The notes beneath the pieces are model-generated. The model made no database searches. It was not told the origin of the DNA and saw only the letters and a list, made by a program, of their open reading frames with translations. This document shows, piece by piece, positions 37,466-47,696 of a stretch of 64,000 bases of DNA. Position numbers and translations under genes: made by a program. Within the stretch, counting starts at the first letter, position 1. Every line of letters starts with the position of its first letter. This DNA is from Allacma fusca (lineage: Eukaryota > Arthropoda > Collembola > Symphypleona > Sminthuridae), in assembly GCA_947179485.1 (NCBI GenBank), contig OX359247.1, forward strand, positions 35,998,801-36,062,800, in the 5' to 3' direction.

Positions 37466-40400
37466 TGCTCATCTTGTCCGACGTGGTACCATACTCTATG
37501 CTTGCGGCTGGATATTAAGAAGGTTGAAAAAGATCCCAGTTGGTTATGCCCAAAATGTTCTGGAGTATCAAATGTGTCATTTCCATCAAGAATGCTGAAA
37601 TCTGTATCAAGTAATAGCAATAATTTAAATTCTTTTGTAAAAACTTACGCTGCAGTTGCAATGTTTAATGTTTATATTTAAATTCTTAACAGTTCGCCGA
37701 TTGGATGCAAATGAAATAAGTCTACTTACGTTGCATCAAACGAATTTGTATGAGTCAAATATTGCTTTGGAGAAGGAAAACAATGCGGGTAATGCGCAGC
37801 ATTCAAATTAGATTCCAGAATATTTTTTTTATTTTGAACCAGTGAATGTTACTTTTATCTGATGTAACTTTAAAGCTTTATCGCACACATAATTTTAGAA
37901 CAACGTATCCACGAGACTCCTTTGCGCCCTGACGTGGCAAGTAATGGCCGTTCGTGTCTTTCGACACGTAACAAGTTGATTTTTAACATCACTTCCTCCC
38001 CTGACGATGCCAACGTGGGAGGTGCATCAGCAAGTAAATCAGGTGTGTATACCTTATTCTAAATTTTTCTCGTAGTCGCTTTGCAGTAAACATTAGTCGC
38101 TATCTAATCGTTGTTAGATTCTTCCAAGTCTTCAATTCTCGGAGTTCCGAAGAATCAATTGTTTTGTATACATTCTGATGAAGACCGGGACAAAACAGTG
38201 CATAGTTCAGAAAGTAAAGGTATTTTATGTAATACGTTTTTGTGGTATGATTAATATTTTTTGTGAAACATTTTTAAGTAACTTATACATTTCAATACGT
38301 TCGTAGATGAACATTCTTTGAAAGAAGGCAAAGTTGCTTTTAATTTGCGGGATGTACCTTCTGAAATGACGTTTCCGTTTCCGTACCGTGTGTGGAAACA
38401 ATTGCATTATCTCAATGACGACAATGTTCACAAACTTAATGTTGATTGGACCGATTTCATGCGACGTCAGATACGGGAAAATGGAAACCCGTACTGTAAT
38501 TGGCGGATGAAATGGTACAAAATTAAAGGTGCAGTTCCACACTTCAGAGCTGCTGGCATGTGTCGCCACAATAATTGTGGCTGTCTCAAATTTCGTGCAC
38601 ATACGAATTTCCTACCTTGTAAAACGAAGTTGTGCAACATATATGTCAGGTATTATGGTACTGCATTATTTGAATTTATATTTGTTCAGAATGCGCTGGG
38701 TTTGTGAATTACTATTTATTTTTTAGATTTGAAGGCCAGTTTCTGCACAAAAAGAGTGATATGATTACGAACCCAATCATGCATTCCAGAAGACATACCT
38801 TAAAACAAAAGTTGTTGAACAAAAACGCTGCAGCTGTCGCAACATCTCTACACAGACACGCTGATATGGAAGCAGTCCGAGCTGGTAACATGTCGTCGTT
38901 ACCAATGCGTAAAATATTGCAGCAAATGACATATGAGGTAAATAAACTAGTGAACTTTTATATTTGTTTTCCAATAATGTATACAGCTGTAATCAGAAAT
39001 TATGTCATTCGCAGGCAAAAATAGAGCAGGACAACGATAAGGATCCCCTTGTGGATCTGCGTATGGAAATGGAAAAGGAAATAGCAAACAAAGATCACTA
39101 CATTAGGGAGTTTAGTCAAACACCATTACGAGTTGTTACTTTTCCTGGCAAGTCCTTTGAGGTCATTCGATGTTTGGCTTCGTACAAGCATCCAATTATA
39201 CTTCATATCGATGCTACTGGATCCCTAATTCGAAAACTACCAGTTGTTGTTGGCAACAAGAGGGTGTATGTATACTCGGTTGTGTTGAAAAATCCAGCGC
39301 CCAAGATTCCTCCAGTTGCCATTGCCGAGTTTATACAAAACACTCACACAGCTGCTGGGATATCAACGAGTCTCAATACCATATTTGATGCGTGAGATAT
39401 TTACTTTTCCATTTCATTCAACAAAGATGTAAATCATGATAACTGAGTAGTAATCTTTACTTTGCTTTACAGAATGTACTCTGAATTCGGTCCAAATTTT
39501 AAATCTCGGTTGCTTATGCGGGTTGAAACCGATTTTTCCAAAGCACTGATTGGTGGAGTGCTCCAATCACTTTTCCGAACCAACTTGTTTGAATTCCTGA
39601 ACAGATGCTGGAATGCAGCCATTCACGGTTTTAGTCCATACCCTGTAAATCTGCACGTGTGTAGGACTCATGTAATCATGTTTCTCTCTGAAATGCTGAA
39701 GAAGTGCTACAGCAAAGAATCGACTGCCTTAAAACCTTTGAGGAACATACTGTATGCAATTTTGGTTTCATACAAGATGGAATCCATTGTATTTCGTGTG
39801 GAGCTACTTCTTGGAATATTATCCCAAAAGTACCTTTCCGAAGAAGTTGCTGAAAACATCAACAAGCTCAGAGATTCAACACCGGGCACATATGCATCAA
39901 GTAAGTATAAAAGTAGTAAGCCGGATTGAAACTACATTTTATAGTAATAATTCATGTAATAAAACGCAGTATAAATCTTTATGGATTATGGTGTTTTATT
40001 TTGTATAGAAAATTCACTTAGATGGAAATCGTTCGACACATCGATTACAAAGCTGGGAAGTATTCACAAATGCTCGTTGTTTGGAAAGTTCTTCTATAAC
40101 TTGTGTTCTGATGTAAAACAAGTGAGTAGATTGGACAATATGTACACAACAACCTCAGAAAGAAATCCTTTCTACTCAGTGAAGTTCCGCAAATACCTTC
40201 TAAAAGAAGTATTCCCGTATATGCCGCTAATATCACATGTAATGTTTCCAATACACGGAGACAAGAGAACCGAAGATCATCAAAATCCGGTTGAAAACTG
40301 GAACCGAATATTGAAGCACGATGAACATGGGCAAAGAAGGGAACAGAAAATTGGAAGATACATCCGAGCTTCAAAACTGAACCTCGAAGGTATTTGTGAA

Positions 40401-41517
40401 TCATATTCTCTATTACTTCATAATACCAAAATATACAAAATATAAATTAGGTGAAATGCTTACACTGCTTACTAAATATTTATTATCAATTGTAGGGCGA
40501 CTTAATGAATTCGAGGCCCACGTGATAGGCTACTTTGAACACAAAGGCGTGCATAGCATCCGTACTCCAAAGTTTACCCGGAAGCTGAGGAAAGTACTTA
40601 AGCCTATACCAAGTTCATCCATGATGAAATGCAATGATGAGGAGCAGGAAATCTGGTTTGACACTAAGCGCCGCCGTGTGGGTCAGCCTTCCGGTATAAT
40701 ATCATGCTTCTTTGATGTTCCTTTGATTCCCTGGGGGACAATGGCTAGTATTCCTGGATTAGACCATTCTTTTATAAACACATGTACGATAGACAACGTT
40801 ATGATGATCCTAACTGTTTTGTTTGATCAAGTACCAGTTTTTAAAACATTCATTGAGAATAGAGTCCGAGAATCAGTTCAAGAAGCTAGTATTATTATGA
40901 AAGCTATTCAGTTCGTGTTAGTTGGCGATTTCTACAATGCTAGGGTCACGTGGGTGGGCGAATTGCTTAACAAGCTTGAGGTAGGGGTGAATAATTTGTG
41001 GGGGTGTGAGGATGAATTTTCTACTGACTGTTTGAAGCCATTATTTCGAAAGCTCAAACTAGTGACAGCCTGCAATGAGCATACAAATAAAATTCTTCTT
41101 GTATCCCCGTTAGAAATTGGGGAAACATGTATTGCTGACGCTGTCAGGCATATTAATGAAATTAATTACATGCCACAAAATTGTAATGTTGAGGGATGCA
41201 CCAATCTGGTTAAAACCTACCACGAGCTTTGTGACAATGATATTTTCACAATGCCTGTAGTAGTTTTCAAGTACAAACCTGTTTTAGTTAATGGTGTCAT
41301 GGTGTCTGTAGAAACTCATGATGAAATGCCAAAATTGGTCAACATTTTAGGAAAGCCGTATAAATTGTTTGCGGCTACGTTATTTCAAATGAATCATTTC
41401 ATCACAGTGTTTTTGAACAATGATATCTGGTACGTTTATGACGGCCGATGCAAACATGTTGTCACCAGTGTCCCGTCATATCAGAGTATTTCGTCTGCAT
41501 TTTATGCACAAGAGTAA
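37466..41517 (+). CDS. PHD-finger / DDE-transposase-like / cysteine-peptidase-like protein, 5' end interrupted by the array
   Basis: Ten exons (37466..37610, 37693..37788, 37899..38042, 38118..38219, 38307..38649, 38727..38937, 39015..39391, 39473..39900, 40009..40389, 40496..41517) sum to 3249 nt with every phase matching, so 1082 residues are open and undamaged. It opens with the second half of a PHD finger (CSSCPTWYHTLC...WLCPKC). A Cys/His patch is CRHNNCGC. The RNase-H-like core has D in IILHIDATGSLIRK, D in RVETDFSKALIGG and a candidate E in NPVENWNRIL. The end looks like a Cys-His-Asp peptidase: INTCTIDNVMMIL, then NHFITVFLNNDIWYVYDG. It resembles transposase-derived uncharacterised arthropod proteins and the KDZ-type combination of transposase plus peptidase. 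The first half of the PHD finger is missing at the array junction. Confidence 0.7.
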
Positions 41518-41975
41518 GATATTGCAGTAATTCTGAATGTTGGCTTTGTCGAGGGATTTTGTTACATGTAATATTGGCTATGGATTTATATTTCTTCAAC
41601 TGTATTGTAGTTTATTCATTTATCATTTTCTTACTTTACATATAATATCAAGCACAGCATAATTTTACTGCCGTGTTAATAAATTTACGTTAAGTTTTTA
41701 CTATTCAAGCAATCTTGTAAAATGTTGTAAAATCCATAAACATAAAATATCTGATTTTTGTTACCATAATATAAGTTGTGCCACGTAGTGTAATTTTTAT
41801 GCTTCAACAGGTGAATGTGTTCAAATTAAATTACGTGATGTAAAATTATGAAGGGTACTGGTCGACCATATATGTATGTAACATCCATTTCCATTTTACA
41901 TGGTTTTTAAATTCTATAATTGTGAAAGAATCAATAATACGTTTGTTTTTATTCTAATTATTAGTTCACATTATT
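41518..41975. other. Convergent 3' spacer
   Basis: Contains TTAATAAATT near 41676, a likely polyadenylation signal for the upstream plus-strand gene, and a minus-strand AATAAA (about 41950) for the small gene at 41976. Nothing else seen. Confidence 0.45.
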
Positions 41976-42257
41976 TTAATGTAATGAAACTGCATAACTT
42001 ACACAACGAATTCTTGAAATCAATGTAAATTGAGTTGCACCATCTTCACAAATGTTTTCATGTGAACAAGTAGATGATAAAACGTCATTGTATTTTGGTC
42101 GCATTAATTTATGATACTCGTTTATTTGCAAGAAAATTTGCAATAATTGTAACACATACTCTCGAATAGTGACTGCAGCATTAACCAATAACATGATCGA
42201 GTGACGATTTAATACGGGTACTAAAGCCGGGTTGCATTTCTTATTGATACGAGACAT
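41976..42257 (-). CDS. Small protein (93 aa), possible histone-fold-like segment
   Basis: ATG 42257 to stop 41976, 93 aa, with AATAAA about 25 nt after the stop. The middle reads as a long amphipathic helix and a short one (AAVTIREYVLQLLQIFLQIN, then KLMRPKYNDVLSS), the spacing seen in TAF-type histone folds, where a long alpha-2 ends shortly before a D-V/I motif. The tail has four cysteines. A GTAAGT donor at 42002 would allow a spliced variant. It is convergent with the transposase-like gene and could belong to the same element. The fold call is by eye and weak; the protein could simply be unknown. Confidence 0.3.
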   Translation of the reverse strand: MSRINKKCNPALVPVLNRHSIMLLVNAAVTIREYVLQLLQIFLQINEYHKLMRPKYNDVLSSTCSHENICEDGATQFTLISRIRCVSYAVSLH

Positions 42258-43725
42258 ACGTTGGCAAATAAACAGACGAAAACTATAGGCAAATTGTAAA
42301 GAAATAATCGTTGGAAAATATTTGTGACCGAAATTAAAATCTGTGGTTACGGGGTCTATTCACTCAATAGGATCATCCATTCTACTTTCATTGAAAACAC
42401 GATTATTAAGTAGATTTATATCCACTGATTAAATTATGATGCCCATGTCAAAGTTCACGATAAAGTATGACGTCAGACATCAAATTTACTGTATTTTGGA
42501 AATATGATAATCAACTTGATAAAATTAATTAATACACTAGTTGGGTTCAGAAACTTCAAAACGTTATGACAAGTCACAATCACACCATGATCAGTGATAA
42601 AAACGAAGAAACAATTATTTAAAAATTAATAGAAAATGATTTTACAACATTTACGCCATCAAGCTATGTACCTTGTACATCATATAGATACACATATTGT
42701 AAGTAGATTGTCTACTTTAATTTTCCTGGAATTTGGACTACTATTTACATACATCTTTGAATATCTAGTAGATAGACCCGGGGAAAGGACGAGCTACCTG
42801 TACCCAGGGTTCGGAATTTTATAAATCATCCTGGGACATCATTTCAGAATTTCCTTGTCGAATATTTATCCCAGCAGGGAGGGTCAACGATTTCAAAAAT
42901 ACGTGTTGGAAAAAAAGGTCAACGATTTTCAAAATCTCTGTTGATAAAAATAGTTTCATTACCACACGAACGTCCAATCCCTTCAAAATTAGGTCAGTCA
43001 ATCTGAAAATCCCTGATTGAATAACGAATTTCCCTGAAACATGCCAACAAATGTGATAATCCCTGAAAAAACAGGTGAACGATTTAAAAAATCTGTCGTC
43101 GTAAAAATAAATCCCTCCCCTTTTGAACTGGGTGGCTGCTGGTCTGGTTAATTGCATAACATTAAACCCAAGTTTACTTATATATAAATTCTTGAATGCT
43201 AAGCCTGTAAAAATTGAAGCGGAATATCTTGCATTGCTCAACCCTGTGCATTTTTCAATGGGCTGCAACTACATTGGGCTGCAAAATTGACGTTCATTCT
43301 AATCTACGTATGTACATTTGTTAATTGGTGCGATTATTATTTTTCAAACTGTTACATGAAAGTATCCATGAGTAAAAATATAGTAATTAAAATAAGAGGA
43401 GTAAGTCCAATAACGAATGCTTGCTTAAAATCCTGGCGTTAATATTTAAGAATTATTTATGAACTAAGTAAGCTAACGCAGTAAAATTTTGAAAAATATT
43501 TTTATTGCTAAACAAAAACCTACACGGTTAATAATAAATCATTATCAATTGTAAAGAAGATGTAGACAGTATGACAAATTATAACTAATTAAGTAACGGT
43601 ACATGATGTGGGAAAGGGAACCAGGAACATCCAACACTTGAGTAAAACTTCGAATGAATAAAAAAAAAATCGGTATCTAAGGTAGCTTGACACGCGTCAT
43701 TTAAAATAAACAAACCTCCTTTACT
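42258..43725. other. Intergenic with degenerate repeats
   Basis: Around 42880-43130 three diverged pieces of the form GTCAACGATTT..AAAATCT recur. CAGGGTT at 42808 and AACCCTG at 43246 face each other like worn hAT ends, but I see no target duplication. No gene supported. Confidence 0.35.
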
Positions 43726-45873
43726 CTAATCGATACTGATGATCTCTTGGGAGTCGGAGACATTGGAGTCGTTCATGCTGGTCTTCTTTTTAAATGAGAA
43801 TTTAGACTTTTTAGACACTGGGTCCTCATCATCACCGTCCTTGGTTACAGATTTTTCTCTCTCTTTGCGTTTCAAATCGTCGCCCTTTCTGTGGTCGCTG
43901 CTTTTTGAACTCGAACTTTTACCACGGCCCGAACCACTACTGACAGATTCCTTGTGGACTCGGGGGGTGGATTTTTTGGGACTGGAACTTGACGAATGTT
44001 TGGAATTTGTATCCTTCTCTTTCACGGAAGAAGATGAGGTGGTAGGTTTCTTAGATGTTTTTGCTTTAGATGGATTCACTATGCTTAAAGGAATTTGATA
44101 CTGAATGTCTTGAGAAATCTTGCCGTTACTTCTTAAAACTACTTTGGCACCAGCAACAATGTAACTTATTGTGGAGTAAGGTGTGAAATGGAATTCTTCT
44201 TTTAAAAATCCGTCGATCAACAACAGAGCTACAATAGTCTCACAAGTTTGACGATTGAATTTGGGAGTGGCGACAGTCTCAACTCGCAATTTCTTATTTC
44301 CTTTTCCTAACCACGCATCCATTAATTTTAGAGCGGTCATACGTTCTTCCAGATGAGAGGCGTGATCAAGGATGGAGTCTATGTCATCCAGTAATGGACC
44401 GGCGTTGATTTCTTGGTAATGATTGCTCCCGGAGGATTTCATATCACAGTTGTCACACATCTCACCACACCCAGAGAGTTCCCAAGCATCTCCAAAATGC
44501 TGAGCTAGTAATCCTTTCCGGCAGTTACTTCTGTCTAAAGAGTATTTTAACATATTGTATACATTCACAACTCCATTTTTCTCTGTGAACATTAACGAAG
44601 AGGCTCTGAAGGAGTCCCCAAATTTGAAAAATAAGATACAGTGGGCCGGATTTCCATCCCTCCCTGCTCTTCCCGTCTCTTGGTAGTAATTCTCGACGGA
44701 CTTGGACATTGAATGATGTATGACATACCGTACGTCAAGCTTGTTAATGCCCATGCCGAAAGCTACTGTAGCTACGATTACTTGCACTTCATTGTTGTAC
44801 CATTTCTTTTGTATTTCAGTTCTTTTCTCTGGCTCTAACTGTGCATGATACCTAGCAGCTCTAATCTTAAAAGTCCTTAGTTTCTCAGAAACTTCCTCAC
44901 AATCCTTGATAGTTAAACAGTAAATGATACCAGACTGTTTAGGAAACCGGGTATTGATGAGGTTAGCAATATCTTCAATTTTAGATGCTTCACCACAATC
45001 CAAAACTTCATATTTGAGATTCGGCCGGAAAAAAGTATCTTTAAAAACTAGAGAACCTTCGATATTGAGTATTTTTTGTACATCAATGATTACATTGGGA
45101 GTTGCAGTAGCAGTCAATCCAATAATGGGTGTTTTCGGATACTGGGTCTTCATAATCCCAAGAAACTTGTAGTCTGGTCGAAAATCATGACCCCACTGTG
45201 AGCAACAGTGTACCTCATCAATAACCAAGCGAGCGAATCGATTTGCCCGGTAAGCCTTTTCTAACTGTGACATCAACCGCTTACTCTTTGCCAGCTTCTC
45301 CGGAGTGACATACAAGAGTTTGAGGGTTGCAGAAGGGTTGATCATAGAATCAAAAATAAATTTCGTCTCTTCTCTGGAAGTATTCGAATTAAATAAGGCA
45401 GTATGTATCCCGAGCTCCTTCATGGATTGAAGCTGGTCCTCCATCAAGGAAATTAAAGGAGAAACAACCAACGTGATTCCCTTAGATAGGATCGCAGGGA
45501 GTTGAAAACACAGGCTTTTACCTCCTCCAGTGGGCATTATCAACAAACAGTCCAAATTATTCATAGTAGCATTCACAGCAGCCTTTTGGTAAGACCGGAA
45601 ATCCTCGATTTTGAACACAGACCTCAACTTTGACATCATTTCATCTGACCACGGGAAAGTATCTACTTCGTACTGGGCTGATGCCGATCCTCCCTTACTT
45701 AACATATCCAATTCACACTTGATATTAGATATCCTCCCATCCAATTCCCGTTTCCTCTCTTGTAGTTTCTTTATCTGACTAATTGTCTGAGTCAGCTCTT
45801 CTTTCGCGGAGCGAAGGTCATCTTGAAGTCGAACTGATTGCGGCACCAGCATCCCACTCTCTGACGATGACAT
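43726..45873 (-). CDS. RECQL: RECQL-type RecQ DNA helicase (RecQ1)
   Basis: Single coding exon, 715 aa, starting at the first ATG (MSSSESGMLVPQSVRLQDD). Layout: N-terminal coiled coil (about 12-60), then motif 0/I (IMPTGGGKSLCFQLPA), Ia, motif II as DEVHCCSQWGHDFRPDY, motif III (GLTATAT), motif V/VI (YYQETGRAGRDG), an RQC zinc site (CGEMCDNCD with an upstream Cys), a winged helix, and a Ser/Lys-rich tail (residues 600-715) likely for nuclear localisation. The DEVHCCSQWGHDFRPDY string is characteristic of RECQL rather than BLM or WRN. It unwinds DNA 3' to 5' with ATP during repair and replication restart. All helicase motifs are intact. An intron-free coding region suits a compact gene; 5' UTR splice sites seem to lie at 45957-46080. 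Confidence 0.95.
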   Translation of the reverse strand: MSSSESGMLVPQSVRLQDDLRSAKEELTQTISQIKKLQERKRELDGRISNIKCELDMLSKGGSASAQYEVDTFPWSDEMMSKLRSVFKIEDFRSYQKAAVNATMNNLDCLLIMPTGGGKSLCFQLPAILSKGITLVVSPLISLMEDQLQSMKELGIHTALFNSNTSREETKFIFDSMINPSATLKLLYVTPEKLAKSKRLMSQLEKAYRANRFARLVIDEVHCCSQWGHDFRPDYKFLGIMKTQYPKTPIIGLTATATPNVIIDVQKILNIEGSLVFKDTFFRPNLKYEVLDCGEASKIEDIANLINTRFPKQSGIIYCLTIKDCEEVSEKLRTFKIRAARYHAQLEPEKRTEIQKKWYNNEVQVIVATVAFGMGINKLDVRYVIHHSMSKSVENYYQETGRAGRDGNPAHCILFFKFGDSFRASSLMFTEKNGVVNVYNMLKYSLDRSNCRKGLLAQHFGDAWELSGCGEMCDNCDMKSSGSNHYQEINAGPLLDDIDSILDHASHLEERMTALKLMDAWLGKGNKKLRVETVATPKFNRQTCETIVALLLIDGFLKEEFHFTPYSTISYIVAGAKVVLRSNGKISQDIQYQIPLSIVNPSKAKTSKKPTTSSSSVKEKDTNSKHSSSSSPKKSTPRVHKESVSSGSGRGKSSSSKSSDHRKGDDLKRKEREKSVTKDGDDEDPVSKKSKFSFKKKTSMNDSNVSDSQEIISID

Positions 45874-47696
45874 GATGCTCCAAAGCACTCGCAGAATCCC
45901 CTTTCTGGATCAACCACTCCACAGGCTTTTAGTCACATAAAACCTTCTTACGAATAACCTGAAAGTTTCACAATCAACAATATCCTATTATTTTACACAA
46001 GCAAAAATAACTACCTCCACGTCATTTTTCAGTAAAACAAAAAGAAACGAATCTTCATTTCAAATACCTTTCAAGTCAGAATTTCCCATTCCTCCATATT
46101 TCGGGTCTCACGCTCTTCTTCTTCTTTCAACCAGTAATATTTACTAATCTTTTCGGAATTCCTGAAATAATTTAATGATAATATAAAACATGTCATTCAT
46201 CATGTATATCAAATATTCAACCCAACAAAATCCTCTAGCTACTGTATAGCATATAGGTACTTTTAAAATTAGCACTAAGTTGTTCCTCTTTTTTAAACCT
46301 TCCCCAGCAAAATTAATTCGGTTGTGACTCTGCTATCTGTTTCTCAACTACTACAGTAATTTTTTAATTTCAATAATTGATCTCAAAATCAATATCAAAA
46401 CAGAATGGAACTACAAACTACATACCCATTCAATTCATAATATCAATTCGTCACAAAAGACATAACCCACAAAATATTTACAAAACATGTGAGAATACTC
46501 TTTATGGTGACAGTAAACCGCTGTCCCTTAAGGTCAATAATACAATAATAGGCACTAGTTTTTGAATTCAACTTACAATTAATTTAAGTACACTTCTATT
46601 TTGTTCTTTTTTTGCGTGAGTAAAGACGTGATCATACATACATACATATAAGTATGTCGTACACACATGAAACGAATAGAGTTACCGGTTGTGTTCTTGT
46701 TTGATATTCCCTCGTCTCTAATTTAAACCCAAGGAATCTTCAAGTCACAGTCCAGGCTCCCAGACTCGTTGGAAGGTGGCAGCAGCATCTGCTGGTACAG
46801 TTATTGCTGAAATGCAGTGTGAGTTCTGAAATTTCAATAAATTACAATTTACAAGATTAGCAACAACAAAAACAATCATAACAAAAGTATGACGCGGAAT
46901 TACAAATAAAAACAATCCATACAAACTTTGGAATTCAAAACTAATAAAAGGCCATTTCCAGCCAAAATTCGACCTTCGATTCAAACTTGAACTTCGATTC
47001 AAAATAGATTATGGATTCTAACTTAAACTACGATTCAAACCTGAATTTCGATTCGAACCGGAATTTAGATTCAAGCATAACTTTTGATTCAAGGCTGAAT
47101 TTCAATTTAGACCTTACTTTCGATTCAAACTTTAGTTTAGATCTTTATGTGAATTTCCTTTTAAATTTGAACCTAGATCTAAAGTAGAGGAAATCGGATG
47201 AAAACTGGAAGTTGATACAAACTTATTGCATTCCTTAGGAGAGTATTAGGAGGTATTTTGGACATGTTGGGTGTGTTCATATAAAGACAGCACATTGTAG
47301 ATATTTATGAATTCCTCTCTTGTGGTAGCAATTTAGAGAGTTTTGCATTGAAAGTATTTTCCCTCTCATTTTAAAATGTAATTACGTATACATATAATAA
47401 AAGTATGCACAATTACGAGATCACTATATTCTACTTCATTGGAATTTAAGAGATCCAATTACCATTAAGCATCCAACCAAACTAGAACTATGAAGTAGTA
47501 CTGATAGAAATCTAGCGCTATTTATAACGATTTATAAGACATAACCCTGGATTATGAAAATGAATCATTGTAACTGGATTTTGAAACTTGAGAGAATTAA
47601 AAAAGATGCCAAAGCAGGTGAGCTGGAACTAGTTGGCAGGAAGGAGTACTTCGCATCGTAATGTAAAGTCTTTATTCAATTGATGAGTGTCATGAA
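45874..47696. other. RECQL 5' region and spacer
   Basis: Probable RECQL 5' UTR exons with splice-like sites up to about 46160, then AT-rich DNA, a CATA run near 46637-46652 and the 18-bp minisatellite listed separately. No other gene seen. Confidence 0.45.
46966..47182 (+). repeat. Degenerate 18-bp minisatellite (TTCGATTCAAACCTGAAT-like)
   Basis: About eleven diverged copies of an 18-bp unit. Read on the plus strand it gives a periodic hexapeptide (FDSNLN, YDSNLN, FDSNRN, LDSSIT, FDSRLN) with a single in-frame TAG early on. No start or splice context. Confidence 0.7.

Noticed and set aside
33526-37620. 1,364-codon minus-strand and 1,278-codon plus-strand open frames over the array, looking like giant repeat proteins
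   Set aside because: They arise because the 144-bp unit is a multiple of three and lacks a stop in one frame per strand. Both strands are equally open, the plus frame disagrees with the PHD exon frame, and there is no codon-position pattern in the variants.
42808-43252. CAGGGTT...AACCCTG pair as another hAT element
   Set aside because: Similarity stops after seven bases and the flanks (CTGTACC versus TGCATTTT) do not form a target duplication.
42819-43268. 149-codon minus-strand frame
   Set aside because: Covers degenerate repeats and has no domain, signal peptide or splice context.
43739-44098. 119-codon plus-strand frame
   Set aside because: Antisense of the low-complexity Ser/Lys tail of RECQL.
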